64,000 nucleotides of DNA, from assembly GCA_022771205.1 (NCBI GenBank), contig JALFCF010000004.1:1-64000 (forward strand), written 5' to 3'. A model generated the notes under the pieces. The model saw only the letters and a list, made by a program, of their open reading frames with translations. It searched no databases and was not told where the DNA came from. Positions 49,026 through 58,848 of this stretch are shown here, piece after piece. The position numbers were made by a program, and so were the translations under genes. This stretch comes from Mycoplasmatota bacterium (GTDB taxonomy: Bacteria > Bacillota_I > Bacilli_A > RF39 > UBA660). Within the stretch, counting starts at the first letter, position 1; each line of letters opens with the position of its first letter.

Positions 49026-51329
49026 CTATACTACCTTAAAATATGCATATTGACTAGTATTAGCCCAGTTATATTCTTGCCACATACTAGTAGATTGACT
49101 AGCAGGATCCATCATAAGTACTGTACTACCATTAATACCATCAATCGCAACCCAGTGCTGTCCAGTATTTCCTTTTACTTCAGCCACAACATAATATCCT
49201 TGATCAAGTAACCCTTGTAATGTAGACAATTTTTGTTGCTGTGACTGTCCAGAAACATAACTTTTTCCTACGTATTGAAAGTTAGGAGCAACTTTTTCAA
49301 CAGCACCCCATACAAAATTAGCACCTTGAAAACCTCCTACTTGATTTAACTTTTTAACAAAAGTACCAGGATTAAAATCACCATCAACATTTACAGCAAC
49401 ACCACTTTTAGCAATCAACATAGAAACAGAAGTAACTAAACATCCTACTCCACCAATTGTAGAATTAGTATTACCTATAGTAATTGTTGACCAAGCAGGA
49501 TCCCCTTGCTTCCATCCAGCATAAGGTCCCGTACTACCAGTACTGTTACAACCACTACCAGAACCAGTATTACAACTCATTTTATCAATATCTTGAGCAT
49601 TGCCATAAACTTGTAACAGTATCTGCTTATAATTAAGTCCTTGTTTAGCTAATTCACTAAATTTATTTTGAATTTTAGAAGCATAGTTAGCAGAGATAAC
49701 ATATCCTTGGTCATTTACCAAAACTTCCCCCATAGTTTCATTTGCTAAAGTTCTCATTTTGTGATCAGCTGGCATAGGATCTTTAAACTTCTTACCATGA
49801 TCAACACCACTACGAACAGTACCATATTGTTCACCATCATTCATGGCCGAACACCCTAAATTAGGATTACAATACACTTGATCAGCAACGCATGAAGACA
49901 TCTGTAAAATCCACTGACCATTTTCTTGTTCTAATTTCTTTCCCAATGAATTTCCCATAGATGTAGGACGTGCTAAGGCAAAACTTCTTGCTGCTACCAT
50001 TTGAGCTTTAATCGCTTCATCAGGAGCTCCTGGACCAATTTCCTGATAAGCAACCCCTAAAATATACTGTTCAAAAGGAACCAATTCTTCACCTTCAAGT
50101 GGTTCACCCCAAGTACCACTACCATAACTGCCACCGCATTGCATCAATCTAACTTTCAAATCAGTAATAGACATAGATTTAGCAACATTTCCACGACCTT
50201 CTATATAAAAGCCTTTTATTTCATAAACACACGAACCTAAGCTAGCACAATTAGAAGCCGTAGCTCCAATCAAACTAAAATAACTATCATAATAATCAAA
50301 TACTTCATCAGCCATAACCTCATAAGTATCACTATCCTCACCGGATAAATATTTAGGAAAAATGGTATTTATTAAATTTTGTTTAAAAGTTTCTTCACTA
50401 AAACTATTGCCCGAAAACATTGCATTAGCAATCTCAGTAATAACTGCAGTTGACATATCATCATAAGAAAGTTTTGCACCGTGCTGATTTAAAACAACAT
50501 AAACTGCCGAAATATAAACTGGATCAAATGTTTTTCCCTGAGTCTGAAAAGAATTTTTAACATCTGCAACTCTATCAAAAAAAGCTTGAGCTTTTGGGTC
50601 TGAAGACTCATAATCAACATCTCCCGTCATTCCACCAGTAGCTGAACTAACACCAAAAGCATCGTCATAACTAGTAATGACACCACTTCCCTGGGCAACA
50701 ATCATCAGTATAACTACAATAAATAAAATACCTGCTGCAAATGATAAAACACCAGCTTTAACAACAATATTACCAGATAATAATCCCTGAAAAGATCCAG
50801 GATTTTTATTTTCAGATGAATCTTCTTTACTATTACCTAAAAAATTAGGTTTAGATGGTTTCTTATCTAAGACACTGTCACTACCAGAACCCGCTGCATT
50901 AGCAGCAGTATTTCCAGCAGAACCAACTCCACCCATACCACCTTTAGGGTCTCTTGTAGCTATATCTGTAGCTTTATTAGCAACATCTAAAGCCCCACTA
51001 TCATTAGCCTTAGATAATGCTTTTCTTGTAAGTGGATTCTTTGCTAAATTTTTTCCAAGTTGTTGACCAATTTTAGATTTACCAATCGCATCTCCTACCT
51101 TGGCACCAACTTTAGCCCCCGCTGCTCCTCCAAAATATGCTCCGACCGCAGCACCTGCAGTTTTACCAGCTTTTTGAACTCCTTCTTGAGCAGATTTCTT
51201 TTCTTGCTCCTTTTTAGCTGCTCTTGCTTCACCGAAGCTTTGAGACTGTTCAGTGCCAGTTTGTCCTTGGCTATCACCATGTACTACACGATTCCCATGT
51301 AAATCATTATTATTTTTCATTACTGGCAC
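49026..51329 (-). CDS. Multidomain wall-acting protein: TM + SpoIID-like domain + C39-like cysteine peptidase
   Basis: VPFEQYILGVAYQEIGPGAPDEAIKAQMVAARSFAL (SpoIID-like); GGVGCLVTSVSMLIAKSG...GQHWVAIDGINGSTVLMMDP (C39-like Cys/His). Confidence 0.82.
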   Translation of the reverse strand: MPVMKNNNDLHGNRVVHGDSQGQTGTEQSQSFGEARAAKKEQEKKSAQEGVQKAGKTAGAAVGAYFGGAAGAKVGAKVGDAIGKSKIGQQLGKNLAKNPLTRKALSKANDSGALDVANKATDIATRDPKGGMGGVGSAGNTAANAAGSGSDSVLDKKPSKPNFLGNSKEDSSENKNPGSFQGLLSGNIVVKAGVLSFAAGILFIVVILMIVAQGSGVITSYDDAFGVSSATGGMTGDVDYESSDPKAQAFFDRVADVKNSFQTQGKTFDPVYISAVYVVLNQHGAKLSYDDMSTAVITEIANAMFSGNSFSEETFKQNLINTIFPKYLSGEDSDTYEVMADEVFDYYDSYFSLIGATASNCASLGSCVYEIKGFYIEGRGNVAKSMSITDLKVRLMQCGGSYGSGTWGEPLEGEELVPFEQYILGVAYQEIGPGAPDEAIKAQMVAARSFALARPTSMGNSLGKKLEQENGQWILQMSSCVADQVYCNPNLGCSAMNDGEQYGTVRSGVDHGKKFKDPMPADHKMRTLANETMGEVLVNDQGYVISANYASKIQNKFSELAKQGLNYKQILLQVYGNAQDIDKMSCNTGSGSGCNSTGSTGPYAGWKQGDPAWSTITIGNTNSTIGGVGCLVTSVSMLIAKSGVAVNVDGDFNPGTFVKKLNQVGGFQGANFVWGAVEKVAPNFQYVGKSYVSGQSQQQKLSTLQGLLDQGYYVVAEVKGNTGQHWVAIDGINGSTVLMMDPASQSTSMWQEYNWANTSQYAYFKVV

Positions 51330-51353
51330 TAAACATCACCACCTTCTAAACTT

Positions 51354-53147
51354 CTAAAAACCGCCACCTGAACCAAAAGAATCTAATTCTTCTTTTGTAA
51401 CTGCAACATTAATTCTCATACGCCTGTTTCCACAAACAAACAAAGCCTCACCCTGAGAATATCTCTTAATACTTTCTTTTTCACTATCATTCAAATCAAT
51501 TAATAAACTTAAATCTTCAACAGCTTGTTTTTTAAGCCCCATAACTAAATAATAGGATGCATTATCAAAAATAGCTTTACCATGCACTAATATTTTATCA
51601 TTAGCTACAAAATCACTAGGTTGCTGAGTAATAATGATAGTACCTGTATTATACTTACGAGCACGTCTTTGAACTTGCGCTAAAAACTCTGCTCCAAGTT
51701 CATTATTAGCACCTAATAAAACATGTGCCTCATCAACCATAAGAACAGTATCAACATTAAAATCCAAACAAAGACCCCATGCATATTTTAAAACATTGAA
51801 AAACAATGCATCACGAATGTTAGAATCTGTATTCATTAATTCTTTAATATTAAACACCATAAAATCACTGTCACGACTAATTGTAGTATGACCATCAAAA
51901 TAGAAACGCAATTCCTTAGTAAATGGACGAATTCTTAATTCCAAACGTTCCATAACATCTCGTTCACGCGTTTGTTCAGTCATAGACATCAAACGACCTT
52001 TAATGGTAGCATAAACATCAGAAAATGTCGGAAAATCTTTTGCTGTAAACTGCGAAAAATCTGTGTTAAAATCAATACCAAATCGTTTATAAGTGTCTTG
52101 AACTACATCACTAAACATACCTAAAACATCATCTTCAATAGAAGGAGCATAATATTTTAAAAATGCTTTCAAGAATTGAATAGTTCTAGTTAAAACAGTA
52201 TAACCAAGACCATTTTTTATCTCTTCTTGGTCCGCATCAATAACTACTTCTAAAGGATTAATTAAACCAAATTCTCCACCTTTACCAATATCAATAGTAT
52301 CTCCACCATAAGTCTGTGTAATTTCACGCAACTCATCTTCAGGATCAATCGCAACAATTTGGCAACCATTACGAATATGAGTACGAAGCATAACCTTAGC
52401 TGCAGTAGATTTACCAGATCCTGAAGTACCAAGAATTATCATATTTGCATTATTACGATTGTTTTCTTTACGAATTTTATATAAGAATTGATTAAATAAA
52501 ATAACACCACCAGAGAAATCTACTCCTAGTAAAGTAGAAAGTCCGGGATCTTTGATACTATCAAAAATAAATGGATACATAGCTGCAATAGTTACAGAAG
52601 GTATTGGAGTACCAATTCTCTGTTCTATGTCCTGAGATGGAAAAATAGGTAAAATACTTTTTAAAACCTTTTCCTGCTCAAAGCGTAAAGAAATAGCTTT
52701 TAATTCCATTGCATCTAAATAGTTTTTAACGTTTACTTTCTTTAATTCTAATTCCTCTTTTGTATCAGCAGTAATCATAATGTGCATCTGAAAATCAAAT
52801 ATACGTGCTTGACTACCAGCAAGCATTGAAGTAAAATACTCCAAACTCTCAGCATCTTGACGATATCTTTCACGCATTGTTTGATCCTTTTCATGTTGAT
52901 ATTTTTCTTTTAAATCAGCAACTTGCCTATTCAACATTTTAGACATAGTCTGAAAAGGAACTGGAATATGTTTCACAACAACTTTAATGCCTGGCATATT
53001 GGTTAAAGATGACAAATACCCAGGAGTAATATATTTAGGATAAGACACAACCGTAAGAATAGTTGCATACTTATCACTAATAAAGAAATCACTAGGATTA
53101 AAACTAAGTCCCTTAGGAGCTAATTGACTTCTTAAACTTGTACTCAT
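51354..53147 (-). CDS. VirB4-family ATPase, C-terminal polypeptide
   Basis: ILGTSGSGKSTAAKVMLRTHIRNGCQIVAIDPEDELRE, TVLMVDEAHVLLG, TIIITQQPSDF. Confidence 0.95.
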   Translation of the reverse strand: MSTSLRSQLAPKGLSFNPSDFFISDKYATILTVVSYPKYITPGYLSSLTNMPGIKVVVKHIPVPFQTMSKMLNRQVADLKEKYQHEKDQTMRERYRQDAESLEYFTSMLAGSQARIFDFQMHIMITADTKEELELKKVNVKNYLDAMELKAISLRFEQEKVLKSILPIFPSQDIEQRIGTPIPSVTIAAMYPFIFDSIKDPGLSTLLGVDFSGGVILFNQFLYKIRKENNRNNANMIILGTSGSGKSTAAKVMLRTHIRNGCQIVAIDPEDELREITQTYGGDTIDIGKGGEFGLINPLEVVIDADQEEIKNGLGYTVLTRTIQFLKAFLKYYAPSIEDDVLGMFSDVVQDTYKRFGIDFNTDFSQFTAKDFPTFSDVYATIKGRLMSMTEQTRERDVMERLELRIRPFTKELRFYFDGHTTISRDSDFMVFNIKELMNTDSNIRDALFFNVLKYAWGLCLDFNVDTVLMVDEAHVLLGANNELGAEFLAQVQRRARKYNTGTIIITQQPSDFVANDKILVHGKAIFDNASYYLVMGLKKQAVEDLSLLIDLNDSEKESIKRYSQGEALFVCGNRRMRINVAVTKEELDSFGSGGGF

Positions 53148-53695
53148 ACTGGCATCACCGTCCCAAATTCAGTAGTTTTTCCCCCATTTAAGAAATTATC
53201 CAAAATAACTCTTAAATCATCATTAGTAGTTTGTGAAGCATTAAGTCCACAACTAGCAAGTCCTTGAATTAACATACGAACTTTTTTCTGAACAACATCA
53301 GGATCTTTTTCTTTAAACAAGAAATAATATTCAGTATCAACGATATTGTTATTAATAAAAGTATTACCTTTATCAATATCCTGCATAATCAATTTACGTA
53401 TTGCAGGAGATTGTGTTTCATTATATAAAAGTTGTAGCTGAGACATATAAACAGAAATATCTACAGGCCTATCCGCAACTACTAACCAAAACTCAAAATC
53501 AATCATATTATAAAAATTCTTTAAACTAATTAATACATTATCTTGAGCCATAGGATCTAAAATAAAAATATTACGTGGAGATATTTTAACTCCAGAAACT
53601 TTCAAATTATCATACGTAATAATCATACCATTTTGAATAGCTTTAACAGGTAACCAATTTTCTGTAAAATTATTTCCTACGATTTTCTTTTTCAT
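53144..53695 (-). CDS. VirB4 N-terminal-domain-like polypeptide (separate gene)
   Basis: NWLPVKAIQNGMIITYDNLKVSGVKISPRNIFILD; ATGA overlap with VirB4 ATPase gene. Confidence 0.65.
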   Translation of the reverse strand: MKKKIVGNNFTENWLPVKAIQNGMIITYDNLKVSGVKISPRNIFILDPMAQDNVLISLKNFYNMIDFEFWLVVADRPVDISVYMSQLQLLYNETQSPAIRKLIMQDIDKGNTFINNNIVDTEYYFLFKEKDPDVVQKKVRMLIQGLASCGLNASQTTNDDLRVILDNFLNGGKTTEFGTVMPV

Positions 53696-53987
53696 TCATG
53701 AAACACCAACCTTTCCAATGATAAGTTTGAGTATTAGAAAAATAATCATAAATTTCTATAATAATATTTAAAATATTATGATAATAAGGTACTGGCATTA
53801 CAAGAAAACCACAAATAACAGCAGGACTTATTATCAAAATAGTAAGCCATGTATTAGTAAGTGGTAAAAACGCCAATAAAATTACAGTAACCATAACCCC
53901 CGATAAAAATAATATTAAATCGAAAGGTCTAAATAATCCTAAAATTAATTGACCTTTCTTAGTATTAGCAGGTATTAAATAATTCAC
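53670..53987 (-). CDS. PrgI-family T4SS membrane protein
   Basis: MNYLIPANTKKGQLILGLFRPFDLILFLSGVMVTVILL, two TMs, immediately before VirB4. Confidence 0.8.
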   Translation of the reverse strand: MNYLIPANTKKGQLILGLFRPFDLILFLSGVMVTVILLAFLPLTNTWLTILIISPAVICGFLVMPVPYYHNILNIIIEIYDYFSNTQTYHWKGWCFMNEKENRRK

Positions 53988-54009
53988 TATATATCACACT
54001 CCCATCCAA

Positions 54010-56070
54010 TTATTCATCATGAGTATGTTCACCCATACCACCAACTGGGTTCAAGTCAACACCACTACCTGTTGGTGTAGTAGCAGATGTAGCACTTCCT
54101 TCAGGATATTCTTGAGATCTAAAACGTTGCATATTAGGAATATCTCTATATGTATGATTACCATATTTATCAGCTGGACCTCGTTCACTATAATAACCTC
54201 CTGCTTCTCCATGTATACCACCTGCTGCAGCTCGATTTCTTCTTCTTGCATCATATTTTGCTTCAAAAGATCTAGATTGTCCATATTGTTTCTGCATACC
54301 TTTAACATCCTCGTAATCTGTTTTCTTAGTAGCAGCTTCTTTTGCAAGATTAACTTTATTGTTATATAATTTTTCACGCTTAATAGCATCACTATCAGCT
54401 GCATTATAGTTAGCACCTAAAGCTGCTGCTAATTCACTTTCCTCATATTTGCCCTTATTAAATCTATCATATAAATCACTAGCTCTATTAGCCGCAGCTT
54501 CAGCAGCATACATTTCTTGTTTCATTCTATTAGCTTGCGGAGTACTAATATTCATTCGTTTCAAATGACGAGCACCACGGCTCATTCTTCGACCAGACAT
54601 ATTTTGGTCTCCTGTAAGTATCTTTGCAGCATAATCTCTACCGGAATTCCAAGCATCACCTAATTCAGGAGCTTTTTTTCCTTGATTATATGCTTGTTGT
54701 TGAGCACGAGTTGCATCAGCCATTGCTTCTCCTGCTTCAAAAATAGTACCGCCTTGACGAATAGCTCCAGCTCCAGCAAGAATTCCACTAAGTCCAAAAT
54801 TAGACATAGTTCCTTTTAAACCAAGTGCATCTTTAATAAATTTAGGAGCCATTTTTGCAAAGATAAATAGACCTAACATAATAAAGATAAATGAGAAGCC
54901 TCCAACAAGACCACCAGCTTCATCGATTACTATACCATTAGCAATCATATCTTGAATTAAAAAGATAACAAAATATACAATTGCTAAACGTAAAAATAAA
55001 TCTAAGTAAGTAGAAGTCAAGGCTTTAACCCATGAAGAAAACATTCCACCATCCTTAGAAGATTTGGGCTCAATATAACTAATAACAGGAATTGGTGCTA
55101 ATAATCTTAAAACCGCAAGTTTAATAGATCGAACAGCAATATCAACAGTAAAACCTATTAAAATTACTAAGAAAACAATACCGATAATAAGTGATGCTAA
55201 CCAGTTAAATGCAAAAACATATCTAGTATGTTCAACAAAACCACCAATAATAGGAATATGACCAGCCAAATTTCTAAAGTGATCAAAAATATTATTATTA
55301 ACCTCGCAATCAACCGTAAGCATTTCAAAACTAAGTAAAGTAGAAGGATCAACATCTAGTTGCCTATATGATTCAATAGCATCTTTAGCATCCGAACTCA
55401 AATTAGCACCACAAAACCAATTTTCTTTATTAGTATCATCATCATCTGTACGAGCTTCCGCCGGTAATAAATTTATCTTTAAAAAAGCTTTTAAAATAGT
55501 AGAAGTAAAAATCCGAGACGACTTTGACAATTTTTCTCTCTGAATTTGTGCTTCCGTTTTCCCAGTATTATTGGTAGATGAATTATCATCAATTGCATCA
55601 TCAGTAGTTCCAAGAATCAATCTTCCTAATGTATTATTAGATAAAATCCTATCTTGCAAAGAATATAAAGTTCCAAATAACAAACCATTATTATTAAGAT
55701 ATTTCTCAAAAGAATTAGCTTGTTGAACATTTGGAATATTAATAGGAACTAAAACTGTCAATAAAGATAAAGAAATAACAACTCTTGTAATAAAATTTCC
55801 AAATCCTTCTTTTGGATTCATAAATTTATCTGGATCCATTATTCCTTGTAAAATAGAGACAGCCAATTTAAATACCATAAATACTCCAATAATTAACTGA
55901 ACTCGTCCATAAAAATTCTTAATAGTTTCCGTTTCAAAAAGTTGAGCACTGGAAACATTAAAGAAAACTTGATACATTCCACCTAATAAAACATAAATCC
56001 CCCAATTCATCAATTGCTGAATTAGGCGACCCAAATCCCCTAAAGTATTAGCTGTAGAATTATCAGTCAT
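54010..56070 (-). CDS. VirB6/TrbL-like polytopic membrane protein with long soluble tail
   Basis: Multiple TMs (IVFLVILIGFTVDIAVRSIKLAVLRLLAPIPVISYI) then ~250 aa charged/Ala-rich tail; located in T4SS block. Confidence 0.75.
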   Translation of the reverse strand: MTDNSTANTLGDLGRLIQQLMNWGIYVLLGGMYQVFFNVSSAQLFETETIKNFYGRVQLIIGVFMVFKLAVSILQGIMDPDKFMNPKEGFGNFITRVVISLSLLTVLVPINIPNVQQANSFEKYLNNNGLLFGTLYSLQDRILSNNTLGRLILGTTDDAIDDNSSTNNTGKTEAQIQREKLSKSSRIFTSTILKAFLKINLLPAEARTDDDDTNKENWFCGANLSSDAKDAIESYRQLDVDPSTLLSFEMLTVDCEVNNNIFDHFRNLAGHIPIIGGFVEHTRYVFAFNWLASLIIGIVFLVILIGFTVDIAVRSIKLAVLRLLAPIPVISYIEPKSSKDGGMFSSWVKALTSTYLDLFLRLAIVYFVIFLIQDMIANGIVIDEAGGLVGGFSFIFIMLGLFIFAKMAPKFIKDALGLKGTMSNFGLSGILAGAGAIRQGGTIFEAGEAMADATRAQQQAYNQGKKAPELGDAWNSGRDYAAKILTGDQNMSGRRMSRGARHLKRMNISTPQANRMKQEMYAAEAAANRASDLYDRFNKGKYEESELAAALGANYNAADSDAIKREKLYNNKVNLAKEAATKKTDYEDVKGMQKQYGQSRSFEAKYDARRRNRAAAGGIHGEAGGYYSERGPADKYGNHTYRDIPNMQRFRSQEYPEGSATSATTPTGSGVDLNPVGGMGEHTHDE

Positions 56071-56086
56071 GAAATATCACCTACCT

Positions 56087-57315
56087 TTATTTCAATCCAC
56101 AGATTTGATCTGTTGTTATTCCAAAAGTATTAAGTAAAACACTAACTAGTACAGGAATTAAAAATAATGCTACTGCTAAGATTAAACGAATGACCAATTT
56201 CCTTTCGGATTTTTTCATATTCTCATCATCACTAGCAATAATAGCTTTAGCAAAATCCAAACTACTTAAAATAACAACCAAAATCGGTCCTAAAATTTTA
56301 ATGTAGTTTAAGAGTTGCTGTAATAACCAAGCAACAGAATCCTCGTTCTCTGTACTTCCTAGAAGAGAATTACAATCAGCATCTTCATTATAAGAATTTA
56401 TATCATCCCTTAAGTCATCCAAATCAACAGTACCTGGTTGACTATAGCCCTCACTACTACTTTCATCTGAAGAACCACTATCATCATTAGGATCACCAAA
56501 AGCACCACCTAAATACCCAGAACCAAATCCTTGACCGTCACTATTACCTAGTTCATCATTCGAACAATAATTGGCATTTACAGACAACTCATATGAATAA
56601 GTCTTCTTTGTTTTGGTAACACAACGATATATTTGTTGTGGACAAGTAGCTTTAGAACTTGAAAAAACAGATTCAATCAAAGAATCGTTAATAGTAACTG
56701 AAAATTTATCATCATCAACTGTACCTGTAATTGCCTTAGCTACAGAAACATAATTTTGACCATCAAGACTCCATTCTTTCGTACCATCTGAATAAAGCCT
56801 AAAGTATGGTAAAACATAACTTTTACGATTATAAAATCCCATACTAGAACCAGTACAAGTTGAAATTACTTTTTTACTTTTTACCCCAGATTTCTTAGCC
56901 CAAGTAGATAATTTAGGCGTAGCTGCCGTAATGTTATAGCAACGCCCACTGCAAAAATCACTATCAATTGGATAAGGATACACAGTAACACCATATTCAT
57001 TTTCTTGAACATAAATAGAAGGACAAGTAACTGTAGAAGAATTTATTTTAGCAGCGCCATAAAACATAGAAGAAAAGTTTTCTCCATGATACCATGCTAT
57101 GCCATCTTTAGCATAAAGGCTCCCATTTGCAAAAGGCTTTTTTATAGTACCATCAGAATAAACTTCATATTCCAATTCAATATTTTTACCGTTACTGTTT
57201 ACAAACTGGTAATCACAACTAACCACTTTATTTTCTAAGGCTTTCGTATTATATGGAACTAAAAATAGCATACCAAAGACAAAGATAAATAAGAAATACT
57301 TTAACCGTTTCACTG
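56087..57315 (-). CDS. Exported Cys-containing protein with VirB2-like C-terminal membrane module
   Basis: Signal peptide VKRLKYFLFIFVFGMLFLVPYNTKA; C-terminus LLNYIKILGPILVVILSSLDFAKAIIASDDENMKKSERKLVIRLILAVALFLIPVLV parallels 57406..57768. Confidence 0.75.
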
Positions 57316-57405
57316 TCACCACTCCATATATACAATCATACAGAATAAGTATATCAAAATAAAAAAAAAATAGCAATTACTTTGCTATTTAATTTTATAT
57401 CATTT

Positions 57406-57768
57406 TTACTTAATACTATTCCAGCAATTAGCCCATCCAGTAGTATTAGCTTCACCATCTCCACCTTCAGTACCAGTAGAAACTAAAGACATAATCAAAC
57501 TTACTAGAGTAGTAATAAAGAAAATTGCAACTGCATAAATACATCTTTTAATCAAACGACTCTGAGCTTGCTTAACTTCCTTTTCATCACTAGAAATTAC
57601 TGCTTTTCCTAAATCAATAGTACCAAATACAATTAATAAAATTGGAATACCAATTTGTACAATAGGAAAAACACCTTTTTTAATAATTCTAACAATAGGT
57701 TCTAATCCACCGCAGTTATCATCAACATTTCCAACTACTCCTAATTGAAATAAATTTAACATAAACAA
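57406..57768 (-). CDS. VirB2-like pilin-type two-TM protein
   Basis: VFPIVQIGIPILLIVFGTIDLGKAVISSDEKEVKQAQSRLIKRCIYAVAIFFITTLVSLI. Confidence 0.7.
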   Translation of the reverse strand: MFMLNLFQLGVVGNVDDNCGGLEPIVRIIKKGVFPIVQIGIPILLIVFGTIDLGKAVISSDEKEVKQAQSRLIKRCIYAVAIFFITTLVSLIMSLVSTGTEGGDGEANTTGWANCWNSIK

Positions 57769-57817
57769 CTCTCCTTCAATAAAATAATATTATCTTAAAA
57801 TGCTTTTTTTGTCAACA

Positions 57818-58843
57818 CTACCTACGAAATAAGCCAAAGATTTTACCAGTTTCTCTTTTTTCTTCTTTTTTAGTAACAATACCTAAACGATATAAAAAAT
57901 CTTCTAATATAGAATTTTTCTTTCTCTCATCAAGTGATGGCATATTATAAAATATTTTGACTTTTGCTTCATACTCAAAATCTGCAATATCTTTATTGGA
58001 AAGTAAACTTTTATTTAATACAATTTTTTGATGTTGAAGTTTAGTAAAAATATTTCTATTTCGCCTCATTAATTTATTGAGTTTAATAGTTGATGGTTCT
58101 AATAAGTATAAAACTTCCCCGCAAAAAGAATCATCATTGCAATCATTTAAATCAACCAACAACACAGAAGCACCAGCATAACGATTTAATGCAGCACGTA
58201 CCTGATCAGGAGTAACAGATATCATATTTTTATCACCAAAAAACTGAAAATCATTTTTATTAATTTCTAAAGCGATAACCGTATCTCCAAAATAAGTTTT
58301 TAATTCTTTTTTTAAAATATAAATAAAAGTAGTCGAACCTGCATGTTCAGTAACATTACGAAAACCAATTATCCTAGTTCCCACTCTCCTATTAGAAGTA
58401 GCACCAAAACCAGAACCACTTTCGGCGTCTGTTCCAGCATTATCAGGTGTATCACTAAATTGTTGAATATGAGCTACTTGTTTATAAGTATTAGGATGTT
58501 CTAATAGATATTTAACACCTTCAACATTTGTAGTAAAATTATAAATACCCATAGAAACTAACTTGGCCAAAAAATTAGAAGTACATACATCACTTCCCTC
58601 TGGTAAAAAGAAAACAATTTTTTCTACATCTAACCCCATAGCAATCGTTTGAAAACTTTTAATAGAATGATAATCCCGTATGGCTGTAACATCTAAAATC
58701 ATCTTGTTATAAAAAAAGTTTTTAAACATTTCTACTATTTCACCAGCATCATACTCACCAGAAATACTTTTAATAACATCAATATCTAATCCTGATAAAA
58801 CGTTGCGTTGTTCATTACTAACAATAACATTCATAAGAGCCAC
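57818..58843 (-). CDS. TadZ/CpaE-like ParA-fold protein with degenerate Walker A
   Basis: N-terminal receiver-like region, GFRNVTEHAGSTTFIYILKKEL; in Tad block. Confidence 0.55.
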   Translation of the reverse strand: MALMNVIVSNEQRNVLSGLDIDVIKSISGEYDAGEIVEMFKNFFYNKMILDVTAIRDYHSIKSFQTIAMGLDVEKIVFFLPEGSDVCTSNFLAKLVSMGIYNFTTNVEGVKYLLEHPNTYKQVAHIQQFSDTPDNAGTDAESGSGFGATSNRRVGTRIIGFRNVTEHAGSTTFIYILKKELKTYFGDTVIALEINKNDFQFFGDKNMISVTPDQVRAALNRYAGASVLLVDLNDCNDDSFCGEVLYLLEPSTIKLNKLMRRNRNIFTKLQHQKIVLNKSLLSNKDIADFEYEAKVKIFYNMPSLDERKKNSILEDFLYRLGIVTKKEEKRETGKIFGLFRR

Positions 58844-58848
58844 CTCTT

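Noticed and set aside
46253-54416. Antisense or alternate-frame ORFs in the T4SS genes (46253, 47794, 48066, 51060, 51095, 54019, 54051)
   Set aside because: Shadow ORFs of well-supported coding regions (VirD4, wall hydrolase, VirB6-like).
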